Notes: generated from the letters alone by a model not told the origin. DNA of 39,890 nt from Bacteroidota bacterium (GCA_023459355.1 JAEWUM010000001.1:1-39890); one strand, 5' to 3'. Counted from the first letter of the stretch, positions 17,963 to 27,573 are shown. Made by a program: numbers and translations.

Positions 17963-19237
17963 ATGCACACGGTGCAACATGTAAAACCTTTATCCGCAGA
18001 AACAATGGAAGAAAAAACAGGTTTTAACAAACAGGCCATCCATGCCGATGGGGTTAAAAAAGACCCTTACGGGGCATTGAGTGTGCCGGTTTACAACGCG
18101 GCAGCTTTCGAATTCGATTCGGCCGAGGCCATGGAATTGGCTTTCACGGGCAAAACCAACGATTTTGTGTACGCCCGCATTTCCAATCCAACCGTACAGG
18201 CTTTCGAAAACAAGATAAAAGCATTGACCGGTGCGCACAGCGTTACGGCGCTAAACTCCGGCATGGCGGCCATTAGCAACGCCCTGATGTGTGTTGCCTG
18301 GTCGGGTTGCAATATTGTGACAACAAGACATTTATTCGGCAACACCTATTCTTTGCTCGATTCAACCCTGGCCACATTTGGCGTGGAAACCCGTTTTTGC
18401 GACCTGACCGACATCCGTGATATTGAAAAAAACATCGACGAAAACACCTGCGCTGTTTTTCTGGAGATTATCTCGAATCCACAATTAGAAGTTGCCGATT
18501 TAAAACTGATATCCCGACTGACTGCTGAAAAACACATTCCGCTGATTGCCGATACCACGATTATTCCTTTTTGTAATTTCAATGCCGGCGATTTTGGCGT
18601 GGATATAGAAGTGGTTTCCAGCACCAAATACATCTCGGGGGGAGCCACCAGTGTAGGAGGACTCATTCTCGACTACGGGAAATTCGACTGGCTTCACTCG
18701 AAAAGACTTAAACAACTGGCTTCAGAAAAAGGGCGCGATGCCTTCACCTTCAAACTCAAACGCGAGATACACCGCAACCTCGGAGCCTACATGACCCCAC
18801 AGGTCGCCTACATGCAAAGTCTGGGACTCGAAACACTGCAACTGCGTTATCAAAAAGCATCGGCTACGGCAGCAGCACTGGCTCATCAATTAGCTGAACT
18901 ACCGGCAGTGCAATGCGTAAATTACCCGGGATTAGCAAGCAATCCTTTTTATGCCGTGAGCAAAAGTCAGTTCGGCTCCAACCCGGGCGCCATGCTCACC
19001 TTCGATCTGGAATCGGAAGCCGCCTGCTTTGCCTTTCTCAACAAATTAAAACTGATTAAAAGGGCAACCAACCTCTTCGACAACAAATCATTGGCCCTTC
19101 ACCCCTACAACACCATCTACGGCAACTACAGCAAAGAAGCCAAAGCCCTGATGCACATCCACGATACGACCATCCGGCTGTCGGTAGGGTTGGAGGACGT
19201 GGAAGATTTGATGAAAGATTTGCATCACTCAATTTAA
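17963..19237 (+). CDS. Cys/Met metabolism PLP enzyme, O-acetylhomoserine sulfhydrylase-like
   Basis: 424 residues, or 410 if it begins at the ATG at 18005 (MEEKTGFNKQAIHADG), which fits the family start better. The fold-type I PLP enzyme shows VYARISNPTVQAFENKIKAL, ALNSGMAAISNAL (phosphate loop), IADTTIIPF (Asp to the PLP ring) and SSTKYISGG with the Schiff-base Lys. The class includes O-acetylhomoserine sulfhydrylase, cystathionine gamma-synthase and related lyases. An acetyl-type MetA in the same window makes direct sulfhydrylation to homocysteine the likeliest role. A gap of six bases after pheT suggests cotranscription, an odd pairing. Confidence 0.88.
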   Translation: MHTVQHVKPLSAETMEEKTGFNKQAIHADGVKKDPYGALSVPVYNAAAFEFDSAEAMELAFTGKTNDFVYARISNPTVQAFENKIKALTGAHSVTALNSGMAAISNALMCVAWSGCNIVTTRHLFGNTYSLLDSTLATFGVETRFCDLTDIRDIEKNIDENTCAVFLEIISNPQLEVADLKLISRLTAEKHIPLIADTTIIPFCNFNAGDFGVDIEVVSSTKYISGGATSVGGLILDYGKFDWLHSKRLKQLASEKGRDAFTFKLKREIHRNLGAYMTPQVAYMQSLGLETLQLRYQKASATAAALAHQLAELPAVQCVNYPGLASNPFYAVSKSQFGSNPGAMLTFDLESEAACFAFLNKLKLIKRATNLFDNKSLALHPYNTIYGNYSKEAKALMHIHDTTIRLSVGLEDVEDLMKDLHHSI

Positions 19238-19242
19238 ATGTC

Positions 19243-19281
19243 AAAAAAAATCCCCGGCAGAAGCATTTCCACCGGAGATTT
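19243..19281 (-). terminator. Terminator between sulfhydrylase gene and groEL
   Basis: AAATCCCCGG (19248-19257) pairs with CCGGAGATTT (19272-19281) with one C-A mismatch, enclosing a 14-nt loop. An A-run at 19243-19250 supplies the T-tract on the minus strand, so it mainly ends groESL transcripts. It lies between two converging genes. Confidence 0.65.
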
Positions 19282-19312
19282 CAAAACTAATTTTTATGCT
19301 GTTTGGGTGATA

Positions 19313-20944
19313 TTACATCATCCCACCCATGCCACCACCCATTGGCATTTGAGGAGCAGGATTATCTTCTTTCTTTTCTGTGATGACACATTCGGTTGTC
19401 AGGAACATACCGGCAATGGATGCGGCGTTTTCGAGGGCAACGCGTGTTACCTTGGCGGGATCCACCACACCGGCAGCTAAGAAGTTTTCATACTGATCGG
19501 TGCGGGCATTGTAACCGTAATCGGCTTTGCCTTCACGTACTTTCTGAACAACCACAGCGCCTTCTTTACCTGCATTGGCAACAATCTGACGCAACGGTTC
19601 TTCGATGGCGCGTTTCACGATTTCAATACCGGTTGCTTCGTCATCATTTTCTGCTTTCAGTGAAGACAGCGAGTCGATGGAACGGATGTAAGCCACACCA
19701 CCGCCCGGAACGATACCTTCTTCGATAGCAGCACGTGTTGCGCTCAACGCGTCATCCACACGGTCTTTCTTTTCTTTCATTTCCACTTCTGAAGCGGCGC
19801 CTACATACAATACGGCAACACCACCAGCTAACTTAGCCAGACGTTCCTGCAGTTTTTCGCGATCATAATCGGATGTTGTGGTACCAATCTGTGATTTGAT
19901 TTGAGCCACACGTTTTTCAATGTTTTCTTTCTGACCGGCACCGTTCACTATCACGGTGTTGTCTTTATTCACCGTAATTTTTTCTGCTGAACCAAGCATC
20001 TCAAGCGTAGCTTGTTCTAATTGAATACCTTTTTCTTCTGAAATCACAACCCCACCTGTCAGGATGGCAATGTCTTCGAGCATTTCCTTGCGACGGTCGC
20101 CAAAGCCCGGAGCTTTTACGGCACATATTTTCAACGATGCGCGCAGGCGATTCACCACTAAAGTTGTTAATGCTTCCGACTCAACATCTTCGGCAATAAT
20201 CAGGAACGGACGACCGGATTGTACTGCCGGTTCAAGTACCGGTAACAGTTCTTTCAGGTTGCTTATTTTCTTGTCGTAGATGAGGATATACGGTTTTTCC
20301 ATCTCTACTTCCATCTTTTCAGTATTGGTAACGAAATACGGAGAGATGTAACCCCTGTCGAATTGCATACCTTCTACCACGTCGATGTGGGTGTCGGTTC
20401 CTTTGGCTTCTTCGATGGTAATCACACCGTCTTTGGTTACTTTTCTCATGGCATCGGCAATCAATTTACCAATTACGGCGTCGTTGTTAGCCGACACGGT
20501 AGCCACCTGTTCAATTTTGTTATAGTCGTCGCCTACCGATTTGGCCTGAGAAGCAATGTTTTTCACCACTTGTTCCACAGCTTTGTCGATACCGCGTTTC
20601 AAATCCATCGGGTTGGCACCGGCGGTCACGTTTTTCAACCCAACGGTTACAATCGACTGTGCCAGTACAGTAGCGGTAGTGGTACCATCACCGGCATCGT
20701 CGCCTGTTTTGGAGGCCACTTCTTTTACTAATTGTGCTCCCAGGTTCTGGAATGCATCTTCCAACTCAATTTCTTTGGCAACTGTCACACCATCTTTGGT
20801 GATCTGCGGTGCACCGAACTTTTTCTCGATAATCACGTTGCGACCTTTTGGACCCAGTGTTACTTTCACCGCGTTGGCGATGGCATCCACGCCCTTCTTC
20901 AGTTCATCGCGGGCATCAATATTGAATAAAATTTCTTTTGACAT
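19313..20944 (-). CDS. groEL: Chaperonin GroEL (60 kDa)
   Basis: 543 residues, the standard length. It forms the ATP-driven folding chamber with GroES. Diagnostic segments are KVTLGPKGRNVIIEKKFGAP, the ATP-binding DDAGDGTTTATVLAQ, apical-domain sequence around ILIYDKKISNLKELLPVLE, and AAIEEGIVPGGGVAYIRS. The C-terminus is the usual Gly/Met tail GGGMGGMM. It is the second gene of the groES-groEL pair, with a 132-nt spacer of repeated AATTTACA words. No CIRCE inverted repeat is visible upstream of either gene. Confidence 0.99.
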   Translation of the reverse strand: MSKEILFNIDARDELKKGVDAIANAVKVTLGPKGRNVIIEKKFGAPQITKDGVTVAKEIELEDAFQNLGAQLVKEVASKTGDDAGDGTTTATVLAQSIVTVGLKNVTAGANPMDLKRGIDKAVEQVVKNIASQAKSVGDDYNKIEQVATVSANNDAVIGKLIADAMRKVTKDGVITIEEAKGTDTHIDVVEGMQFDRGYISPYFVTNTEKMEVEMEKPYILIYDKKISNLKELLPVLEPAVQSGRPFLIIAEDVESEALTTLVVNRLRASLKICAVKAPGFGDRRKEMLEDIAILTGGVVISEEKGIQLEQATLEMLGSAEKITVNKDNTVIVNGAGQKENIEKRVAQIKSQIGTTTSDYDREKLQERLAKLAGGVAVLYVGAASEVEMKEKKDRVDDALSATRAAIEEGIVPGGGVAYIRSIDSLSSLKAENDDEATGIEIVKRAIEEPLRQIVANAGKEGAVVVQKVREGKADYGYNARTDQYENFLAAGVVDPAKVTRVALENAASIAGMFLTTECVITEKKEDNPAPQMPMGGGMGGMM

Positions 20945-21076
20945 AAGACTATTTACGATTTTAAAATTTACAATTTACAATTAATTTTACTATCTATTTT
21001 AAAACTTACAATTTACCCTTTTAGACCAACTTTACAACCATAAAAATGGTAAATAGTAAATGATTAAATAGTCAAT

Positions 21077-21346
21077 TTAAATGATGGCAAAGATATCTGA
21101 TTGTCTCATGATGAGGTATTTCTCTCCATCCAGTTCCAGTTCTGTACCGGCATATTTACCATAAAGCACGGTATTGCCCACTGCAACTTCCATGGTCTCA
21201 TCCTTGGTTCCTTTACCTACTGCCAACACTTCACCTTTCAATGGTTTCTCTTTTGCTGAATCCGGAATAATGATTCCACTCACGGTTTTTTCTTCAGCCG
21301 GTGCCGGTTTTACCAACACGCGGTCTCCTAATGGTTTGATGTTCAT
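21077..21346 (-). CDS. groES: Co-chaperonin GroES (10 kDa)
   Basis: 89 residues from the ATG at 21346, matching the conserved start NIKPLGDRVLVKPAPAEEKT. A GTG two codons upstream at 21352 is possible but not needed. The mobile loop SGIIIPDSAKEKPLKGEVLAVG is split across the conserved IIIPD motif, and the C-terminal YLIMRQSDIFAII fits the family. It caps the GroEL ring. I could not find a TAnnTTTG box in the 130 bases upstream, so its promoter may be of another type. Confidence 0.98.
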   Translation of the reverse strand: MNIKPLGDRVLVKPAPAEEKTVSGIIIPDSAKEKPLKGEVLAVGKGTKDETMEVAVGNTVLYGKYAGTELELDGEKYLIMRQSDIFAII

Positions 21347-21473
21347 AATCACGATATATTTTTAATTGTTTAAATTTTTAATTAGACCTGTGCAGTTAAT
21401 CAGATTTTGTGCCAAAGCCGGATAAGGCATAATTTGTCATCATTTATCGACCATATACATGTAATTCAGACAA

Positions 21474-22382
21474 TCAAACTGTCATCTTGTCAGCATTAAC
21501 CTGAAATTTACAAAGCAGGAGCAATTTATAAACATCATAAACATATAAATCCGGATGCTTCCCTGTCAAATTCCTCTCCATCAATTTCCTGACAAATACA
21601 AATTTCAAAGCAGCAAGCTTTGTCAGATTGTATTTTTTCAGTCGCAGAAACATCCGCAGCAGTTTCGATTCGTCTGCCAGAAAAGGATACTTCCCGGAGT
21701 TGAAAAGCAGATACAGGTTCCGCACGCTTTCGGCTGTTTTTTTCAGGTAAGTCCGGTTATCATCCAGCCCTTTGTGAATTAACGGGTTATCGATATGCTG
21801 AAATATAAACCCGGCTTCATGCAATGCATGACCGAATAAGGTATCTTCATGTCCATAACCTGCAATTGATTCATCAAATCTGATTGTACTAAAAATTGAT
21901 TTGGAAATCAGAAAATTAAAAGTCGCAAAATTTTCCTTTTCGTGATGTTGCAACAGATAAGCCAGGTTCGACTCTCTTTCACGACCATATTTCAATCGCA
22001 GGCTAAATGCCGGATTCTGACAGTCCGGGTCGTATGCCGTTCCACCAATCACAATTACTTTTCCTTCACAGAAAGGAAGATATCTGAGGAGATAATCTTT
22101 ATTACAGACAGATGCATCACAATCCATAAAAAGAAGGTATGGAAACCGGGCCTCATCTGCCAGCCGGTTACGGATAGCAGATCTACCTATATTATCAGGT
22201 AGTGCAATGTAGCGGCAGTGATTTAATAAACCGATTTGCTGATTGGCGACGAGAAATTGCTCCGAACCATCCTCCATAACAATTATTTCATACTGAACAC
22301 CCAATCCTTCAGCCTGAACATGCAGGTCCTTTACCAGTTGAGTAATATCGTAATTGTATGTAGGTATCAGTATGGATAGCAT
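21474..22382 (-). CDS. Family 2 glycosyltransferase
   Basis: 302 residues. The GT-A fold begins at the N-terminus with MLSILIPTYNYDITQLVKDL. YEIIVMEDGSE is the nucleotide-binding acidic region, DNIGRSAIRNRLADEA the conserved loop, and LLFMDCDA the DxD-type metal site. GYGHEDTLFGHAL near residue 175 is the ED motif that follows the acceptor site in galactosyltransferase-like GT2 enzymes. There is no membrane helix. It starts three bases after the PKD lipoprotein gene, so the two are probably cotranscribed. Donor and acceptor are unknown; no other glycan genes lie near. Confidence 0.87.
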   Translation of the reverse strand: MLSILIPTYNYDITQLVKDLHVQAEGLGVQYEIIVMEDGSEQFLVANQQIGLLNHCRYIALPDNIGRSAIRNRLADEARFPYLLFMDCDASVCNKDYLLRYLPFCEGKVIVIGGTAYDPDCQNPAFSLRLKYGRERESNLAYLLQHHEKENFATFNFLISKSIFSTIRFDESIAGYGHEDTLFGHALHEAGFIFQHIDNPLIHKGLDDNRTYLKKTAESVRNLYLLFNSGKYPFLADESKLLRMFLRLKKYNLTKLAALKFVFVRKLMERNLTGKHPDLYVYDVYKLLLLCKFQVNADKMTV

Positions 22383-22385
22383 CCT

Positions 22386-23981
22386 TTATTTCAGTTCGTC
22401 ATCGATGGTTATGCCATAGGCAGCCACACCGGCTGCAAAATACACAATTTCCTTGTCAACATTGTTACTTCTGGACAACCGTACCGATTTCACACCGGTA
22501 CGATGTGTTGGGTTCGCCTGAAAATAACTTTCATTCAGCGCATCAGGAGCTCGATAGGCCCAATATACCCGGTTTGTAACATGGTCAACTACAATTCCGG
22601 TTATAAAATCAACCGGACTGTTCATTGGCGCATTATCAATGCGAACAGCATTTGTTCCACTAATATTAGCAACCCAAAATCCTATCGATTCTGCCGGAGC
22701 TGTAACAGAGAAGTACACCTTCTGATTGAGCGGATCGAGCGTAAAAGCACGAATGGCAAATTCATTCAGAATAGAACCTGCTGCCGGAGGCACCCCTGCT
22801 CCCGTAACGTTCTGACTCAGGATATCAGTTCCGGTAAACCTGTAAATTCCTTTTCCGGTTCCGCCTTTTGACCAGAAATAATGATTATCATAATTGCGGA
22901 TACCGGTACTCAGTTGGTTTTTACTCAACCCATTCCCGAAATATCCCAACCTGTCTGTTTTCACCATATAATAACCTACCGAAGTCTGCAAATCTTCGTC
23001 CCCCCTCCAGTCGAATGCTCCCAGCACTCCACTGCTTACAGGGCTTTTGTACACGAATTCACTAAAATCCGTCCAGTATATATCATCACCATCTACAAGG
23101 CCATTGTAAAAACCATGAATGGCACCGGTGTTTCTGTTATGTATGATCTCCGTATCATTTCCGTTAGCAAAATCAATCACCCGAATATTACCATCACCTG
23201 TTTTGCCGTCGAGTTCCGACTTAACCGAGCTTACATGCGTTCCGGCATCAAAAACATACAGTTTATTCGACAGTGCCTGTATGTAAAACGGATGTTTTCC
23301 GGAATGGAAGTTGGTTTCTGTATATGCTTCCAATCCCTTTTCGAATATTCTTTGTCTGAGAATCTTACCATTCTTTTGAGCCATCAAAATACTGCGGGCA
23401 GGCACATCTTCGATATAAAATATTTTGCTTATCGTATCAACTTTAGTTCCGACAGTAATGATAAGGTTTACGGTATCCAGTGTGTTTTTATGACTAAAAT
23501 AGACCGACAAAGATGCTGCTGTCGACTTTCTATCCGTAATGTTATCACTATGAGCATTTGACGAGAAAGTCCATTCATAACTTACATCATAACCGTAAGG
23601 ATTATATGCCAACACACTGAATGTTGCCGGTTTATAATACTGAACTGTGTCACTTTCCAGATATATTGATGGAATGGTATCGTAAATTGTAATCTGTTTT
23701 GTCCTGACATAATTCTTATTAGAATCTGCCATCAGTGTTACATCATAAACTCCGGGTTTCTTGAAAACATAAGTCGGATTTTTCGCTGTTGACTTTCCTC
23801 CGTCACCAAAAGTCCAGTTCCAGTATTCAGCTTCTTCTGTCAGATTGGTGAACGTTACCTTTTCTCCTGCTTTGGGCATTTCAGGCGAGTAGCTAAAATT
23901 CGGGTCGATAGGCGTTTTACAACTGGTGATCAACACTGAAGCTAACAATATATAAAACAACCGGTTCAATACTAATTTCAT
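22386..23981 (-). CDS. PKD-domain surface lipoprotein
   Basis: 531 residues. The lipoprotein signal has lipobox VLITSC with Cys21. A PKD domain covers about residues 26-100, with the hallmark WNWTFGDGGKST and NPTYVFKKPGVYDVTLMA. A second Ig-like region (ATFSVLAYNPYGYDVSYEWTF) follows. The remaining 330 residues have repeated short strands such as QNVTGAGVPPAAGS, KVYFSVTAPAESIGFWVANI and NRVYWAYRAP, which read like a beta-propeller. It is likely an outer-membrane or surface protein binding a glycan or protein. Ligand unknown. It heads a pair with the glycosyltransferase. Confidence 0.82.
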   Translation of the reverse strand: MKLVLNRLFYILLASVLITSCKTPIDPNFSYSPEMPKAGEKVTFTNLTEEAEYWNWTFGDGGKSTAKNPTYVFKKPGVYDVTLMADSNKNYVRTKQITIYDTIPSIYLESDTVQYYKPATFSVLAYNPYGYDVSYEWTFSSNAHSDNITDRKSTAASLSVYFSHKNTLDTVNLIITVGTKVDTISKIFYIEDVPARSILMAQKNGKILRQRIFEKGLEAYTETNFHSGKHPFYIQALSNKLYVFDAGTHVSSVKSELDGKTGDGNIRVIDFANGNDTEIIHNRNTGAIHGFYNGLVDGDDIYWTDFSEFVYKSPVSSGVLGAFDWRGDEDLQTSVGYYMVKTDRLGYFGNGLSKNQLSTGIRNYDNHYFWSKGGTGKGIYRFTGTDILSQNVTGAGVPPAAGSILNEFAIRAFTLDPLNQKVYFSVTAPAESIGFWVANISGTNAVRIDNAPMNSPVDFITGIVVDHVTNRVYWAYRAPDALNESYFQANPTHRTGVKSVRLSRSNNVDKEIVYFAAGVAAYGITIDDELK

Positions 23982-24128
23982 GTGTAAATGATTTATTTTT
24001 AATTGTCACATGGAACTTGCATGCCGGATTCTCATCAACGTTGGTGAGTACCCGTAATCATGTTCGTTTCATAATCAATTGGATTTGGACTTAAATTAAA
24101 TAATCTTTATTAAATATTTTTCAGCATG

Positions 24129-24136
24129 CAAATATA
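24129..24136 (-). promoter_or_regulatory. -7 box for PKD lipoprotein pair
   Basis: CAAATATA (minus strand TATATTTG) fits TAnnTTTG and would give a leader of about 140 nt. No good -33 element was found. Confidence 0.35.
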
Positions 24137-24215
24137 AACATTTATTACAGAAGAATACTGATGCTCAACTTGTGAAAATTAGTATAATTTGTTAATTTAT
24201 TATTTTAAATGCGCA

Positions 24216-24250
24216 TTTGCATACTTATACTGCACTTTTTTGTAATTTTG
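24216..24250 (+). promoter_or_regulatory. Promoter for MATE gene
   Basis: TTTG at 24216-24219 and TAATTTTG at 24243-24250, 23 nt apart, match the -33/-7 pattern, with the ATG 39 nt downstream. Confidence 0.5.
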
Positions 24251-24289
24251 GAGCCCGTAACAAAAACGGATTATATATAATCATCAAGC

Positions 24290-25636
24290 ATGTCTGTTTC
24301 TGCTCCCACACATATACTCAGCACTGAGAAAATAGGAAAACTGATCTGGCAATATTCTATTCCATCCATCATAGGCATGGTGGTCATGTCACTGTATAAT
24401 ATTGTCGACCGTATCTTCATCGGCCAGGGTGTGGGCGCTCTAGCCATATCCGGTTTGGCGTTGACTTTCCCTTTCATGATATTACTGATGGCATTCGGCA
24501 TGTTAATCGGAGCTGGTTCTGCTTCGCGCATATCGATAACACTGGGAGAGAACAATATTGAAAAGGCCGAAAAGATATTGGGGAATGCACTGACGCTCAC
24601 CATCCTGATATCAGGAACAATATCAATACTTACCTATATCTTCATGGGTGATTTGCTGCGTTTGTTCGGCGGGACAGATGAGACTATCGGCTATGCGGAG
24701 GAATACATGCGCATTATCGTACCTGCATCTGTTTTTTCTGCCATCAACTTTGGTTTCAACAACATCATGCGGGCAACCGGTTTCCCTAAAAAAGCAATGT
24801 ACACAATGCTGATTAGCGCCATTATCAACGTGGTGCTTGATGCTTTATTCATTTTTGTGTTCGATTGGGGAATACAGGGAGCAGCGTGGGCAACTGTTAT
24901 TGCATATACAGTTGGCAGTATCTGGGTAATGAGTCACTTTTTTCTTCCGGGATCACAAATCCGGTTTAAAAAAGCTTACCTGAAACTTGAAAAAGATATT
25001 GTAGGCGCCATCGTGAGTATCGGTATGTCGCCTTTCAGCATGCAACTGGCATCGAGTCTGGTAATTATAACGGTCAACACTACCTTGTTGAAATACGGCG
25101 GAGACCTGGCTATCGGAGCCTACGGTATCATCAATAGCTTATTGACATTAGCCATTCAAATTGTACTGGGACTGAATCAGGGAACACAGCCTGTTGTCGG
25201 GTTTAATTACGGAGCCAGACTTTATGACCGGATGTTCAAAACACTTAAAACTGCCATCATCATCGCGACCATACTGACCAGCGGGGCCTTTCTTTCTGGT
25301 TTACTCCTCTCCAGATTTTCCGTGAGTCTTTTTACTTCTGACGCTGAACTCATCCAAATAGCCTCCAATGCACTGAGAATAGTGATATTCATGTTTCCGT
25401 TGGTTGGTTTTCAAATTGTCATCAGCAACTTTTTCCAGTCAATCGGGAAAGCTAAGATCTCAATTTTCCTGAGCCTGACACGACAATTTATATTCCTGGT
25501 TCCCGCCGTATTGATATTGCCTCCTTTTTTCGGACTCAACGGAGCTTGGGCTGCTTTTCCGGTAGCCGACGGATTTGCCGCAATTGTCGCAGCTATCACC
25601 CTTGTTCGTTTTAATAAAAACTTTAAACGGCTTTAA
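24290..25636 (+). CDS. MATE family efflux transporter
   Basis: 448 residues with about twelve hydrophobic segments in two homologous halves. It is an inner-membrane, cation-coupled exporter of drugs or metabolites. The N-terminal IGKLIWQYSIPSIIGMVVMS and then YNIVDRIFIGQGVGALAISG are hallmarks of the NorM/MepA group. RATGFPKKAMYTMLISAIIN and LGLNQGTQPVVGFNYGA are the matching conserved motifs in each half. The substrate cannot be inferred. Its last 14 bases overlap the converging nadC gene. Confidence 0.93.
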   Translation: MSVSAPTHILSTEKIGKLIWQYSIPSIIGMVVMSLYNIVDRIFIGQGVGALAISGLALTFPFMILLMAFGMLIGAGSASRISITLGENNIEKAEKILGNALTLTILISGTISILTYIFMGDLLRLFGGTDETIGYAEEYMRIIVPASVFSAINFGFNNIMRATGFPKKAMYTMLISAIINVVLDALFIFVFDWGIQGAAWATVIAYTVGSIWVMSHFFLPGSQIRFKKAYLKLEKDIVGAIVSIGMSPFSMQLASSLVIITVNTTLLKYGGDLAIGAYGIINSLLTLAIQIVLGLNQGTQPVVGFNYGARLYDRMFKTLKTAIIIATILTSGAFLSGLLLSRFSVSLFTSDAELIQIASNALRIVIFMFPLVGFQIVISNFFQSIGKAKISIFLSLTRQFIFLVPAVLILPPFFGLNGAWAAFPVADGFAAIVAAITLVRFNKNFKRL

Positions 25637-26462
25637 AACTCATATCCAGACTTTTGACCGAATGAGTCAGAGCCCCAACTGAGATATAGTCTACACCACA
25701 AGAAGCATAAGTACGTAAAGTATCAAAAGTGATTCCGCCTGATGATTCGGTTTCGTATTTTCCACCGATAATTTCGACGGCTTTTTTAGTATTTTCAGGC
25801 GTAAAATTATCCAGCATGATGCGGTCGACACCACCGACTGCCATCACCTGCGCCAGTTCGTCAAAATTTCTGACTTCAATTTCGATTTTGAGATCTTTAC
25901 CTTTTTCTTTGAGGTATTCTTTTGCTCTGTTAATGGCATTGGCAATACCGCCGGCAAAATCTACATGGTTATCTTTCAGCAAGATCATGTCGTATAAACC
26001 AACCCGGTGATTCACACCACCGCCGATGCGCACCGCTTCTTTTTCGAGCAACCGGAGACCAGGTGTTGTCTTGCGGGTATCCAGCACCCTTGTGCGCGTA
26101 CCTTCTAACGCTTTCACATACTGATTAGTTCGTGTAGCCACTCCGCTCATTCGCTGCATGATATTCAACATCAGCCGTTCGGTCTGAAGCAATGACTGTA
26201 TTTTTCCTTCCACTACAAAAGCGATATCACCCGGCTTTACATGCGCACCATCCTGGATAAAAACGGTCATCTTTAAACCGGGATCGAAAGCATTAAAAAT
26301 ACGGCGGGCCACTTCCACTCCAGCCAGAATTCCTTCTTCTTTGATAATTAACTGAGATTTTCCTATCGCACTTTCAGGGATACAGGATAAGGTAGTATGA
26401 TCCCCGTCACCGATATCTTCTGCAAACCACAGCGATATCAACTGTTCAAATTCATTAGTCAT
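25623..26462 (-). CDS. nadC: Nicotinate-nucleotide pyrophosphorylase (carboxylating)
   Basis: 279 residues. It converts quinolinate and PRPP to nicotinate mononucleotide in de novo NAD synthesis. Key motifs are FAEDIGDGDHTT at the N-terminus, LNIMQRMSGVATRT, VLDTRKTTPGLR (substrate-binding Arg/Lys) and IGGGVNHRVGLYDMILLKDNH. The C-terminal barrel contains VDRIMLDNFTPENTKKAVE and SSGGITFDTLRTYASCGVDY. nadA and nadB are not in the window. The start overlaps the end of the DUF4783 gene by eight bases, so the two are likely coupled. Confidence 0.97.
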   Translation of the reverse strand: MTNEFEQLISLWFAEDIGDGDHTTLSCIPESAIGKSQLIIKEEGILAGVEVARRIFNAFDPGLKMTVFIQDGAHVKPGDIAFVVEGKIQSLLQTERLMLNIMQRMSGVATRTNQYVKALEGTRTRVLDTRKTTPGLRLLEKEAVRIGGGVNHRVGLYDMILLKDNHVDFAGGIANAINRAKEYLKEKGKDLKIEIEVRNFDELAQVMAVGGVDRIMLDNFTPENTKKAVEIIGGKYETESSGGITFDTLRTYASCGVDYISVGALTHSVKSLDMSFKAV

Positions 26463-26844
26463 TGGATGATTCTATTCTTAATTGCTGAATTAACTGTCGT
26501 GTTGAAGTTTTCCTCACCAGTACATACACCCGGTAGGAAGCATTTCCGGCTTTCATCGTACAGATAGAAAATGCAGAAGTGTCTTTTGTTCCTTTATGCA
26601 AGACCTGAAAGGCGCTTACCTTATTTCTGCGGAAGAAATCATTGATGATGCCCGTTGCCTGTTGCTTGCTGAACACATCATTGCTGGCGCCAATGACCAG
26701 CTCCACATTGTCATTAAAATGAGCAGAAAGTGTTGCCGCATCTCCTCCCGCAAGCGCATCTAAAATACTTTCTGAAACTTCCTGTTGGGCGTTAACGACA
26801 CCCAAAGAACACATTAACATTATAAATGATATCAGGGTTTTCAT
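26455..26844 (-). CDS. DUF4783-type secreted NTF2-like protein
   Basis: 129 residues with signal peptide MKTLISFIMLMCSLGVVNAQ. The mature part, ILDALAGGDAATLSAHFNDNVELVI and then FSKQQATGIINDFFRRN, has the cone-shaped NTF2-like pattern, ending in a YRVYVLVRKT strand. It matches the Bacteroidota DUF4783 family, typically found beside nadC and rlmH exactly as here. It is periplasmic. No enzymatic residues are evident and the function is unknown. Confidence 0.85.
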   Translation of the reverse strand: MKTLISFIMLMCSLGVVNAQQEVSESILDALAGGDAATLSAHFNDNVELVIGASNDVFSKQQATGIINDFFRRNKVSAFQVLHKGTKDTSAFSICTMKAGNASYRVYVLVRKTSTRQLIQQLRIESSND

Positions 26845-27089
26845 TGTTCTGTAATTTAAAAGTTCACAAAAACATGCCTTTACAGGCAGGATATCTCGTT
26901 AAAAAGTGCCATATTTGCACCTGATTAAAGGTGAAGTTCAGGGCAAAAATACATCAATTATTTAGTCAAAGCAAAACTTTTATTTTATTTTATGTATTTG
27001 CAGTTTAATTCAATGACGATTTGCGACTGATTTAAACCGGAAGGATATTAACAAATAGCAGACCATGAATCGTTAAAACCAATCATTAT

Positions 27090-27563
27090 ATGAAATTCAT
27101 ACTCCTGATGATAGGGAAAACCAACGGAACATCTTTACAAAAACTGATCGAAGATTATCAAGGGCGGGTACAACATTACCTGAATTTTGAAACAGTTACC
27201 ATTCCTGAATTAAAAAATACAAAAAATTTATCAGTACAGGAACAGAAAGAAAAAGAAGCCGATCTGATATTAAAACAAATTGACAATCAGGATGATATTA
27301 TATTACTGGATGAGAAAGGGAAACAATTTAGTTCGGTTGCCTTCGCTGGTTTTCTTGAAAAAAAACTGCATTCATCAGCAAAAAGAATGATTTTTGTTGT
27401 AGGTGGTCCGTTTGGATTTTCGCAGAGAATATACGACAGAGCCAACGGTATGATTTCCATGTCGCCGATGACTTTTTCGCATCAAATGATCCGGTTGATT
27501 TTCATAGAACAACTATACAGGGCTATGACGATCATCCGGGGTGAGAGCTATCATCACGAATAA
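27090..27563 (+). CDS. rlmH: 23S rRNA (pseudouridine1915-N3)-methyltransferase
   Basis: 157 residues, the exact family length. This SPOUT methyltransferase acts on assembled 70S ribosomes at helix 69. MKFILLMIGKTN starts the fold; DDIILLDEKGKQFSSVAFAG and IFVVGGPFGFSQRIYDRAN are the SAM knot segments, with MTFSHQMIRLIFIEQLYRA and the C-terminal SYHHE that closes the active site. It is divergent from the DUF4783-nadC pair and lies ten bases before the sensor kinase gene. Confidence 0.97.
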   Translation: MKFILLMIGKTNGTSLQKLIEDYQGRVQHYLNFETVTIPELKNTKNLSVQEQKEKEADLILKQIDNQDDIILLDEKGKQFSSVAFAGFLEKKLHSSAKRMIFVVGGPFGFSQRIYDRANGMISMSPMTFSHQMIRLIFIEQLYRAMTIIRGESYHHE

Positions 27564-27573
27564 GCTTATTTAT

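Larger units (their letters stand above)
23982..24289. other. Divergent intergenic region
   Basis: About 308 A/T-rich bases between the PKD lipoprotein and MATE genes. It holds one promoter-like box for each direction. No ORF, RNA gene or repeat is recognised in the rest. Confidence 0.6.

Noticed and set aside
21347..21475. CIRCE element before groES
   Set aside because: No TTAGCACTC-type inverted repeat is visible.
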